The notes under the pieces: generated by a model
The model's input: only the letters and a program-made list of their open reading frames with translations
The model's database searches: none
Told to the model about the DNA's origin: nothing
Assembly: GCA_015485845.1 (NCBI GenBank)
Contig: WFSU01000128.1
Coordinates: 1-10,105, forward strand
Source: Nitratifractor sp.
Lineage (GTDB): Bacteria; Campylobacterota; Campylobacteria; Campylobacterales; Sulfurovaceae
DNA: 10,105 nt
Direction: 5' to 3'
Part shown: positions 1 to 5,203 of the stretch, piece after piece
Layout: each line of letters starts with the position of its first letter
How positions within the stretch are numbered: position 1 is the stretch's first letter
Program-made: the position numbers and the translations under genes

Positions 1-39
1 CCATACCGTACAATATCACCACAAAATAAAAGGAACCCC

Positions 40-108
40 ATGCCCCACCAGCACTATTCGCTATTCACTATCCATTATTCACTTCTTCATGAGGGAAATC
101 CCTCATGA
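40..108 (+). CDS. Possible 22-codon leader ORF upstream of ispE
   Basis: An ATG preceded at good spacing by AAAAGGA (about 28-34) opens a 22-codon frame whose TGA overlaps the ispE ATG in an ATGA. The peptide (MPHQHYSLFTIHYSLLHEGN and two more residues) is largely dictated by the heptamer repeat beneath it. It has no recognisable domain and may not be a real protein. The same frame is open to the left edge of the window, so it could instead be the end of a longer upstream gene. Another frame gives a stop at 27-29, which would fit a different upstream gene ending there. If translated, ribosomes would run through the hairpin at 85-110 and stop exactly at the ispE start, which suggests coupling. 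This is low-confidence inference. Confidence 0.25.
   Translation: MPHQHYSLFTIHYSLLHEGNPS
53..80. repeat. Tandem heptamer repeat, consensus ACTATTC
   Basis: Four consecutive 7-nt units begin at 53, 60, 67 and 74, each within one or two changes of ACTATTC. A fifth, more degenerate unit follows at 81. It resembles the short tandemly repeated heptamer tracts known between genes in cyanobacteria and some other bacteria. It lies directly upstream of the ispE start hairpin. Copy number may vary between strains. Confidence 0.6.
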
Positions 109-110
109 AG
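85..110 (+). promoter_or_regulatory. Perfect hairpin enclosing the ispE ribosome binding site and start codon
   Basis: CTTCATGAGGG (85-95) and CCCTCATGAAG (100-110) are exact reverse complements separated by AAAT. The GAGGG in the left arm is the best Shine-Dalgarno candidate for ispE, 9 nt before the ATG. The ATG at 105-107 lies in the right arm. In the mRNA the whole initiation region could therefore be paired. A regulatory role (coupling to upstream translation, thermosensing or protein binding) is inference. Confidence 0.6.
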
Positions 111-878
111 ATCAATGCCCCCGCCAAAGTCAACATCTTCCTCAAGATCACCGGTCACCGGGATGGGTATCACACCCTCTCCTCCCGTTTCATGCGCGTC
201 GATGACCTCTACGATACGATTGAGTTCGTCCCCTGCGAGTGCGAGACGTTTACCCTCGAGGGGTTTGAAAACGTCCCCCTGGAGTCCAACACCATCTACA
301 AAGCCTACAAGGCGCTCAATGAGCACACCGGCGATCTCGATATCCTTGAGTTTTTTCACCACCACAAAGTGGTCGTCACCAAGCGGATCCCCACTCAGGC
401 AGGCCTCGGAGGCGGCAGTTCGGATGCCGGAGCCTTCATGCGCCTCGTCCATGAGGTGTGCGATCTCAAGATCTCCATCAACCGGCTGGCCGACATCGGC
501 AGCACGGTGGGGGCGGACGTTCCTTTCTTCGTCTACGGCTACCCCAGCGCCAACGTCAAGGGCTTCGGCGAGATCGTCCTGCCGTTTGAGGAACCGCCCC
601 TCCCCCTCGAGCTCCTCACCCCGCCCGAGATCGCCTGCAACACCGCCGAGGTGTACCTGACCTTCCACAAGCACCTCCTGCGCAACATCGACCCCGCCAG
701 CCACTTCGGCTGGGAAAACCTCGACTCACGCACGCTGCTCCGCATCGTCCCCGATCCGGCAGCACTCAACGACCTCTTCCCCCCGGCCATGATGATCTGC
801 CCCGAGCTGGAAAAATATAACAAAAACGGATGGTTTTTCAGCGGAAGCGGGAGTACGTTTTTTCGGGTGAAGGGGTAG
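105..878 (+). CDS. ispE: 4-diphosphocytidyl-2-C-methyl-D-erythritol kinase (IspE)
   Basis: IspE is a cytoplasmic GHMP-family kinase of the non-mevalonate (MEP) isoprenoid pathway. It phosphorylates the 2-OH of CDP-methylerythritol with ATP. The 257-residue product shows the family signatures in order. An N-terminal APAKVN contains the catalytic Lys8. The glycine-rich ATP loop TQAGLGGGSSDAG spans about 97-109. GADVPFF holds the catalytic Asp138. A C-terminal SGSGSTFF (246-253) is the third GHMP motif. The length is slightly below that of E. coli IspE (283 aa) but normal for Campylobacterota. The ATG at 105 is chosen because the conserved N-terminus starts right after it and GAGGG precedes it. 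That start sits inside a perfect hairpin and overlaps the stop of a possible small upstream ORF. The gene ends 38 nt before a convergent gene. smpB, often a neighbour in this phylum, lies 1.8 kb downstream beyond inserted accessory genes. Confidence 0.96.
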   Translation: MKINAPAKVNIFLKITGHRDGYHTLSSRFMRVDDLYDTIEFVPCECETFTLEGFENVPLESNTIYKAYKALNEHTGDLDILEFFHHHKVVVTKRIPTQAGLGGGSSDAGAFMRLVHEVCDLKISINRLADIGSTVGADVPFFVYGYPSANVKGFGEIVLPFEEPPLPLELLTPPEIACNTAEVYLTFHKHLLRNIDPASHFGWENLDSRTLLRIVPDPAALNDLFPPAMMICPELEKYNKNGWFFSGSGSTFFRVKG

Positions 879-887
879 GTGGTACGG

Positions 888-921
888 GGTGAGGTCATTG
901 TGCCCCACTCTCACCTTTATT
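888..921 (+). terminator. Possible ispE terminator between convergent genes
   Basis: GGTGAG (888-893) can pair with CTCACC (910-915) across a 16-nt loop. On the plus strand it is followed by TTTATTT. The short stem and long loop make it a weak rho-independent candidate. It overlaps the last codons of the convergent exported-protein gene. Confidence 0.35.
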
Positions 922-1471
922 TCTTGTCATATTTGCTGGTGTTGAAATCGCAAGCTGCTTTCTTCTCTTTGTCGCTTGGTAAGGTATAAATACCTCCACT
1001 TAATAGGGTATCATATTGATCATAAGCAGCCAAACGTTCTTTAGTGTTAAAATAGATTTTACTTCTAAAATATTCATCTACTACATTTTCTTTTATTAAA
1101 ATCGGATCACCATAATACTTTGCACCGTACTTATAATATAGCTGACAATAAATAGGCTTATTAACTTCATCAAATATTTCTTTCGCCTTCTCAGGATGTT
1201 CCAGTATAAGTTTATCTGCTCGTGCTTCTTGCATCGCAATATCGATATAGATCGGATGCTTATCCTTGTAGGTCGCATAAATCCACCGCTCCACATCATC
1301 CCGTACCCCGTTGTGGTTCACATCCACCCCGAGCAACGTAGCATTGTTGACCTTCGGATCCGGCTCCGGCGGGAGGCGGTGACCGTGGATGACCGCCGGG
1401 AGGGGATCGGCGGACTTAACATAAGGAGCGAGGAGCGCAAAAAGGAGAATGGAGTAGAGTAGTTTTTTCAT
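917..1471 (-). CDS. Small exported protein with a DxNxNG calcium-loop-like motif, unknown function
   Basis: The 184-residue product begins with a clear signal peptide: MKK, a hydrophobic LLYSILLFALLAP stretch, and likely cleavage after about residue 21 (VKSA|DP). This predicts a periplasmic or secreted location. Residues 50-59 read DVNHNGVRDD, an EF-hand/thrombospondin-type-3-like acidic loop followed by VERWIY. Small exported proteins with a comparable DxNxNGxRDDVE segment occur in gamma- and epsilonproteobacteria without known function. Two cysteines (109 and 174) could form a disulfide. The ATG overlaps the stop of the PIN-toxin gene as ATGA, so it is probably translated by coupling. The N-terminal third (about 1300-1440) is markedly GC-rich while the rest is AT-rich, which suggests a mosaic origin. 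I do not recognise a named family, and calcium binding is inference. Confidence 0.75.
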   Translation of the reverse strand: MKKLLYSILLFALLAPYVKSADPLPAVIHGHRLPPEPDPKVNNATLLGVDVNHNGVRDDVERWIYATYKDKHPIYIDIAMQEARADKLILEHPEKAKEIFDEVNKPIYCQLYYKYGAKYYGDPILIKENVVDEYFRSKIYFNTKERLAAYDQYDTLLSGGIYTLPSDKEKKAACDFNTSKYDKK

Positions 1472-1884
1472 ACAGCAATATACTCTCTGTAAAAATCTTT
1501 GGCAGAGATAACACGTATATCGGAGAGTTTAAAATCTCTGATATTATCCGTAATAATCAATTCGGCATCTATCTTTTTTGCACAAAAAAATTGAACAGCA
1601 TCTTCGAAATCTTTAAACTCACTGTCCAAAGAGTTCTCGATGATCTCTTCATCGACGGAGACAAGATTGTTCTCTTTTTGTATGGTTTTCAACTCCTCTA
1701 TTACATCTGCTCTGTCAAATGATTTCTTGATGATGTAGTGGATATTGATGATAGATATATCATTGAGAAACAGTTCGACATCTACACCTGCCAGAAAACT
1801 GAAAATCTCTTTTGAAACTCCTTCATCCCGGTTAAGTATAGCGTTTAGATAGATATTGGTATCAATGTATATTCTGAGACTCAT
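1468..1884 (-). CDS. PIN-domain ribonuclease toxin (VapC-like, PIN_3 type)
   Basis: The 138-residue product is a typical single PIN domain, a metal-dependent RNase fold used by VapC-type toxins. Acidic residues sit in family positions: Asp8 in YIDTN, Asp95 in FEDAVQF and Asp113 in IITDNIRDF. The middle segment (about 43-52, ISIINIHYII) matches the PIN_3 subgroup pattern, where the classical central Glu region reads s..ni.Yi. The start at 1884 overlaps the antitoxin stop by 4 nt (ATGA), and the stop overlaps the next gene in the same way. The only upstream Shine-Dalgarno-like run is a weak AGAGAAA, so coupling to the antitoxin is likely. Base composition is AT-rich compared with ispE, smpB and pta, consistent with horizontal acquisition. 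The RNA target is unknown. Confidence 0.82.
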   Translation of the reverse strand: MSLRIYIDTNIYLNAILNRDEGVSKEIFSFLAGVDVELFLNDISIINIHYIIKKSFDRADVIEELKTIQKENNLVSVDEEIIENSLDSEFKDFEDAVQFFCAKKIDAELIITDNIRDFKLSDIRVISAKDFYREYIAV

Positions 1885-2192
1885 CGTGAAAATTTCTCTT
1901 TGATGTATCTGTCTTTTTCTGCGTCAATATTGATGTTTTTTAATGGTTTCAACTTTTGATTGAGTGAGCCCAGAGCCTCTCTGACTCGTCTGCTTTTTTC
2001 AGGATAAATCACTTTTAGATTTTTAAGTCGATTATCTAAACTATCGTCTGTTTGATGGGGGTGTGAAGTCGTTTGTTTTTTTAAAAAGTTTACAAAGAGT
2101 GCTTTTATCTCATCGACATTCTTGTTTTGAATAAACCTGGCGATCTCCTGGTCATTGATATTAATTGTTCCAAGATTCAAGGCTACTTGCAT
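1881..2192 (-). CDS. Putative antitoxin partner of the PIN toxin
   Basis: This 103-residue, charged, lysine-rich protein is encoded immediately upstream of the PIN toxin with a 4-nt overlap, the usual antitoxin-first order. I chose the ATG at 2192 because AGAGGA lies 7 nt upstream. The longer frame beginning with TTG at 2219 has no ribosome binding site. The N-terminus (QVALNLGTININDQEIARFI) looks like a short beta strand followed by a helix. The middle contains a low-complexity polar linker (TTSHPHQTDD). The C-terminal 40 residues are basic and helical, ending DKDR-like/YIKEKFSR, plausible as a toxin-wrapping tail. No standard DNA-binding family is obvious to me, so the antitoxin assignment rests mainly on position and size. 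Confidence 0.65.
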   Translation of the reverse strand: MQVALNLGTININDQEIARFIQNKNVDEIKALFVNFLKKQTTSHPHQTDDSLDNRLKNLKVIYPEKSRRVREALGSLNQKLKPLKNINIDAEKDRYIKEKFSR

Positions 2193-2230
2193 GGTCGAGT
2201 CCTCTTTTAATTTCATCAATCATTCAAATC

Positions 2231-2239
2231 ATTATAGCA
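2231..2239 (-). promoter_or_regulatory. Extended -10 promoter of the toxin-antitoxin operon
   Basis: Read on the minus strand this is TGCTATAAT, a perfect extended -10 (TGn + TATAAT). It predicts transcription starting about 30 nt before the antitoxin ATG. No good -35 is seen, as is common for this phylum. The -10 overlaps a small inverted repeat, ATTAT (6 nt) ATAAT, a possible autoregulatory operator; the operator is speculative. Confidence 0.55.
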
Positions 2240-2256
2240 CAATAATATCAACGTTT

Positions 2257-2281
2257 TTCAAAAAGCGTTTTCCTTTTTGAA
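2257..2281. terminator. Strong 9-bp hairpin between the Sel1 pseudogene and the TA operon
   Basis: TTCAAAAAG (2257-2265) and CTTTTTGAA (2273-2281) are exact reverse complements with a 7-nt loop. It lies 14 nt beyond the stop of the minus-strand Sel1 gene, where a terminator would be expected. No clear U-run follows the stem on either strand, so termination strength is uncertain. Confidence 0.45.
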
Positions 2282-2294
2282 TGTGCGATAAAAT

Positions 2295-2656
2295 CTACCG
2301 TCGCTTCCGCAGCCTCCGTACCCGGGCTTTGGCCAGATCGTAGTTGGAGCAGGCTGAGCGGCTCCCCAACTGGCAACCGCGTGACCAATAGCGCATCGCT
2401 TTGGTATAGCTCTGGCGGACTCCTTTGGCGTTGGCGTAGATGTAGGCCAAATAGTCGCACGCATCGGCTGCACCCCGTGAACAGGCACGACTGAGATACG
2501 GCGCAGCCTGAGCCCCCCGATCCCGGGAAGCATAATACGTCCCCACCTCCACGCAGCTCGCTACATCGCCCCGCTTGCAGCGGCTCTTCTGTGTTTTAAC
2601 CCTCCGGCACTCAACATCAGACCCATCGCCAGCATCATCCATGCAATCCGTTTCAT
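2295..2656 (-). pseudogene. Secreted Sel1-like repeat (Hcp-type cysteine-rich) protein, frameshifted
   Basis: The main frame encodes about three Sel1-like helical repeats, each with a Cys-x7-Cys pair (CKRGDVASC, CSRGAADAC, CQLGSRSAC). This is the disulfide-pinned pattern of Helicobacter cysteine-rich (Hcp) periplasmic proteins. That frame lacks a plausible start. Upstream, at 2656 on the minus strand and 7 nt after AAAAGGAG, a different frame encodes a fine signal peptide, MKRIAWMMLAMGLMLSAGG. It then runs LK and into the wrong frame, reaching a stop soon after. Adding one A to the A4 run (TTTT at 2594-2597 on the plus strand) restores a continuous reading: signal peptide, then LKTQKSRCKRGD. 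The gene is therefore probably inactivated by a 1-nt deletion, unless this is a sequencing error or slippage. The intact product would be about 120 aa and exported, with a likely role in protein-protein interaction. Confidence 0.75.
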
Positions 2657-2670
2657 TTGTACTCCTTTTC

Positions 2671-2679
2671 TGCTATAAT
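2671..2679 (+). promoter_or_regulatory. Extended -10 promoter of smpB
   Basis: TGCTATAAT is a perfect extended -10, identical to the one of the toxin-antitoxin operon. Transcription would start around 2685, leaving a leader of roughly 15 nt before the TTG start of smpB. It overlaps the upstream region of the divergent Sel1 gene. Confidence 0.6.
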
Positions 2680-2700
2680 TCTATCAAAAAAAGGTTTCGC

Positions 2701-3162
2701 TTGGCCATCCAACTCATCGCCCAGAACAAAAAAGCCCGCCACGACTATGAGATCCTCGAAACCCTCGAAGCCGGGATCGTACTGCAGGGTGCCGAGGTCA
2801 AGGGGCTCCGTGCCAAGCGCGCCAACCTCAGTGATGCCTTCTGCCGCTTCATCAAAGGCGAACTCCACCTCATGAATGCCCACATCGGACGGCTTGATAC
2901 CACCAATGCCCACTTCGCCCGCGAAGAACGCGCCCCGCGCAAACTGCTACTGCACAAAAAACAGGTCGAAAAACTCTACGCCAAAGTCCACAAGGACGGC
3001 CTCACCATCGTCCCCCTCAAACTCTACTTCAACGAACGCAACTACGCCAAAGTCACCATCGCGCTCGCCAAAGGGAAGAAGCTACACGACAAACGCGAAA
3101 CCCTCAAACGCCGCACCCAGGAGCGGGAGGCGCAGCAGGCGATGAAAAATCGGGGGTATTGA
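2701..3162 (+). CDS. smpB: SsrA (tmRNA)-binding protein SmpB
   Basis: SmpB binds the tRNA-like part of tmRNA and brings it to stalled ribosomes for trans-translation and peptide tagging. The product from the TTG start is 153 aa, a normal SmpB length. It reads (M)AIQLIAQNKKARHDYEI, with the conserved core GAEVKGLRAKRANLSDAF, the NAHI segment, RKLLLHKKQ, IVPLKLYFN and the basic C-terminal tail LHDKRETLKRR. I chose TTG at 2701 because the family N-terminus begins there, AAAAAAAGG lies 6 nt upstream, and a -10 box sits just before it. An in-frame ATG at 2575 would add 42 non-conserved residues encoded antisense to the Sel1 signal peptide and is rejected. The gene converges on the AAA ATPase gene with a 12-nt gap. 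The tmRNA gene itself is not in the window. Confidence 0.95.
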   Translation: MAIQLIAQNKKARHDYEILETLEAGIVLQGAEVKGLRAKRANLSDAFCRFIKGELHLMNAHIGRLDTTNAHFAREERAPRKLLLHKKQVEKLYAKVHKDGLTIVPLKLYFNERNYAKVTIALAKGKKLHDKRETLKRRTQEREAQQAMKNRGY

Positions 3163-3174
3163 ACCCATCAAACA

Positions 3175-4362
3175 TCAGTATAAAAACCCAAACAACCACA
3201 GCGGAATCTTCCGCTCGCCACCCACTTCGATATCGTCCAAAACCGTATAAGCATTCTCAACCTTTTTGATTTGCTTTTTGGTTTTGTTTTTTCCGCCGAT
3301 CTCAACGGTGTACATCTCATCGATCAGGAAATCTCCTCTGTCGGGAACCAACAGTGAATGCTCACCCAGCATAGATCGGAAAAAAACTTCCCGGATCGTC
3401 CCCTTCTCCACCGAATCGCAATAAGCATAGTGGAGGTTGGTGTTGTTTAAGTATATCTTCTCCGGCTTGGCAAAAATACCATCCCCACGCGTCCGCGCAT
3501 TAACGAGAGTCAATATGTCTGCTCGGTGGAGGAAAGTCATGTAGCGATAGAGACGGTTGTAGTCACTTTTCAGCTCCATTTTTTCGAGCAGCGTTTTCAT
3601 ATTGGGTTTATACGGATGCGAGGTGCAAATGAGAGTCACCAGTTTTTTCAGCAAAGCAATGTTGCTGTATTCCATGGCAAAGATCGAGGGGATATCGATT
3701 TCAATGACGGTATTGATCGTATGCATCAATTTGATATGATAATCTTCACGATTCTCGAAATAAAACGGATAATAGCCATACTGGATATACTCCTGCCACT
3801 CGCGATAGAGGTCAAATTTTGCAAGGAGTTCATATGAGAGATTGATGTGGTTTTCAAAAATCTCCTCAAGTCCAATCACCGGCAGCTCAATCCCCCTGCG
3901 TATCTCAATAAACTCCCGAAAGGAAAGCCCCCGCATAGTGTACATCCGCGCCCGACGGCTCAAATCCCCGCGTGCATGATCGAGTTTCAGAGCGGAACTC
4001 CCCGAAAACATCACCTGCAAATCCAACAGATCATAGATGTTTTTCAACTCCTGCTCAAAATGGTTGTATTTGTGAATCTCATCAATGATCAGCAACCGAC
4101 CTCCCTGCCGATGAAACGCCAGTGCAAGATCCAGCAGCGAATCGACCCCCGGCATATCCGCACTGACATAAAGTTTCTCCTGGAAAGCAAGGGGGGAATC
4201 TTTGAGATACTGGAGGAGAAAAGTGGTCTTCCCGACACCCCGAGCTCCTATAATTCCGATCAATTTATTTTGATAATTTATCTCTTTGTGAAGATACCGC
4301 TTGTAAGATTCTGTGGTCTTATTGACAAACTCACGTTGATAGATACGCATTTTATCGATCAT
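3175..4362 (-). CDS. AAA family ATPase (AAA_14/DUF4143-like orphan ATPase)
   Basis: The 395-residue product has a P-loop ATPase domain in its first half. Walker A is GARGVGKT (39-46). Walker B is LLIIDEIHK (90-98). A sensor-like FSGSSALKL spans 119-127, with a possible arginine finger in LSRRAR (134-139). The C-terminal half looks like the winged-helix plus degenerate nuclease-like region of this family: GDFLIDEMYTVEIGGKNK followed by the characteristic ending IPLWLFGFLY. The usual ExK of PD-(D/E)xK nucleases reads EIGGK, so nuclease activity is doubtful. ATG 4362 is preceded by AAGGATATAAA, giving good spacing. Such ATPases are widespread accessory genes in Bacteroidetes and Campylobacterota, and their function is not established. 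The gene stands alone, with its own upstream region carrying paired palindromes. Confidence 0.85.
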   Translation of the reverse strand: MIDKMRIYQREFVNKTTESYKRYLHKEINYQNKLIGIIGARGVGKTTFLLQYLKDSPLAFQEKLYVSADMPGVDSLLDLALAFHRQGGRLLIIDEIHKYNHFEQELKNIYDLLDLQVMFSGSSALKLDHARGDLSRRARMYTMRGLSFREFIEIRRGIELPVIGLEEIFENHINLSYELLAKFDLYREWQEYIQYGYYPFYFENREDYHIKLMHTINTVIEIDIPSIFAMEYSNIALLKKLVTLICTSHPYKPNMKTLLEKMELKSDYNRLYRYMTFLHRADILTLVNARTRGDGIFAKPEKIYLNNTNLHYAYCDSVEKGTIREVFFRSMLGEHSLLVPDRGDFLIDEMYTVEIGGKNKTKKQIKKVENAYTVLDDIEVGGERKIPLWLFGFLY

Positions 4363-4397
4363 TTTATATCCTTAGATATATTTTCTTTGAACATATT

Positions 4398-4425
4398 ATG
4401 ATAATAATGCTTTATTTTCAGTAAA
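4398..4425 (-). promoter_or_regulatory. Candidate promoter of the AAA ATPase gene
   Basis: On the minus strand TTTACT (4420-4425) and TATCAT (4398-4403) are separated by 16 nt and would give a leader of about 30 nt. The sequence is AT-rich, so chance matches are possible. The paired palindromes lie just upstream of the -35. Confidence 0.35.
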
Positions 4426-4432
4426 ATTATCG

Positions 4433-4456
4433 TTTTTGTATATGGATATACAAAAA
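4433..4456. promoter_or_regulatory. 11-bp perfect inverted repeat, possible operator site 1
   Basis: TTTTTGTATAT (4433-4443) and ATATACAAAAA (4446-4456) are exact reverse complements around a GG centre. Its core TATATGGATATACA recurs at 4472-4485 with one change. The 2-nt spacer fits a dimeric DNA-binding protein site better than an RNA hairpin. The regulator is unknown. Confidence 0.55.
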
Positions 4457-4471
4457 TCTCACTATTTTTTA

Positions 4472-4485
4472 TATATGCATATACA
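4472..4485. promoter_or_regulatory. Second copy of the TATATGSATATACA palindrome, possible operator site 2
   Basis: TATATGCATATACA matches the core of the upstream palindrome in 13 of 14 positions and contains a perfect 12-bp palindrome (4472-4483). It is offset from the first copy by 33 bp, close to three helical turns, which would place two bound proteins on the same DNA face. Confidence 0.5.
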
Positions 4486-4491
4486 CTTTTA

Positions 4492-5064
4492 CTATTCCCG
4501 GCCTTTAAGCGCCTTTTTCACCGTCCGATAGAGCCGCTCGAACCGCTTGGCAAGTGTGTTCTCCCCACTGAAATATTTTTCCTTAAATGCACGAAAAGAC
4601 GCTTTGACCTCCCGGAACATAGCCCGAGCCTCTCGGTAAATCTCCCGCTCTTTGATCCAGGCGAAAAACGCCATAATCTTCTCATACGTCCAATGAAACC
4701 AGTCAAAAGAGAGCAAGGTACTCTCAGTCGCATGAAACATCCAGAAGACAAACGCCGCGATAGGTACTTTGGCGGCATAGAGCAGCACCGCTGTGACCAC
4801 CCTCCCCTGCAGCAGCATCACCCCGGCCAGCATCCCGGCACCTTCGACACTGACAAACAGGATCAGGAAAAGTACCAAGAGGACGTAGCGATTGAGCTTC
4901 CGAAGCCTCGCTTCGAGTACCTGAAGAATATGGAGATCATGGATGTAGTGGTAGATCGGCTGCGCGATCCCCTCCCAGATCACCTCTTCAAAGACAATGA
5001 AGATCACCACGAGGATGAGCTGGATCAGGAGGATCAGGCGGTCGAGGAGTTTTTTGAGAAACAT
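4492..5064 (-). CDS. Small inner-membrane protein, unknown function
   Basis: The 190-residue product has three likely membrane helices: about 9-29, 60-83 and 88-110. A conserved-looking FHATESTLLSFDWFHWTYE segment follows, then a long, strongly charged basic helical C-terminal tail (about 135-190) that is probably cytoplasmic. No catalytic motif is visible. Similar uncharacterised membrane proteins with an EE pair in the first helix (FEEVIWEGI) occur in proteobacteria. The ATG at 5064 is preceded by AAAGGA 6 nt upstream. It is on the same strand as ackA, but a 139-nt gap with a REP-like element separates them. The function is unknown. Confidence 0.8.
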   Translation of the reverse strand: MFLKKLLDRLILLIQLILVVIFIVFEEVIWEGIAQPIYHYIHDLHILQVLEARLRKLNRYVLLVLFLILFVSVEGAGMLAGVMLLQGRVVTAVLLYAAKVPIAAFVFWMFHATESTLLSFDWFHWTYEKIMAFFAWIKEREIYREARAMFREVKASFRAFKEKYFSGENTLAKRFERLYRTVKKALKGRE

Positions 5065-5106
5065 TGTAGTCCTTTGGCAAGATCAGCAGAGATTTATCTA
5101 TCTTTG

Positions 5107-5152
5107 GAGGCAGGACTTCAGTCCTGCACAACGGGACTGAAGTCCCTGCTCC
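5107..5152. repeat. REP/BIME-like double palindrome
   Basis: Two palindromes sit in inverted orientation. GCAGGACT-TC-AGTCCTGC spans 5110-5127 and GGGACT-GA-AGTCCC spans 5133-5146. The two halves also pair with each other over about 18 bp, with single bulges, from 5107-5124 to 5133-5152. GGACTTCAGTCC-type palindromes are a common intergenic repeat class, often mobilised by RAYT (REP-associated tyrosine) transposases. It lies downstream of ackA and upstream of the membrane-protein gene, so it may also act as a transcript end or stabiliser. No transposase is present here. Confidence 0.7.
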
Positions 5153-5203
5153 TGATTGCGTCCTCTGAAAAACGATAGACAGAGGTTACACTTGATGGTA
5201 ACA

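Noticed and set aside
1..39. End of a gene upstream of ispE (for example csrA) with stop at 27-29
   Set aside because: Eight codons are visible (IPYNITTK then stop) and cannot be assigned; other frames are equally open.
87..704. 205-aa minus-strand frame opposite ispE
   Set aside because: Antisense to a clear GHMP kinase; its Gly/Glu/Val-rich composition is a codon-bias shadow and no domain is visible.
2575..2700. Upstream ATG extension of smpB
   Set aside because: The added 42 residues are not SmpB-like, lie antisense to the Sel1 signal peptide, and precede the -10 box; TTG at 2701 fits SD and family start.
4433..4456. The inverted repeat upstream of the ATPase as an intrinsic terminator
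   Set aside because: All-AT stem with a 2-nt centre and no U-tail; its core is duplicated nearby, which fits a DNA-binding site better.
5185..5202. GTTAC/GTAAC as an ackA terminator
   Set aside because: Only 5 bp with an 8-nt loop and no U-run; too weak to call.
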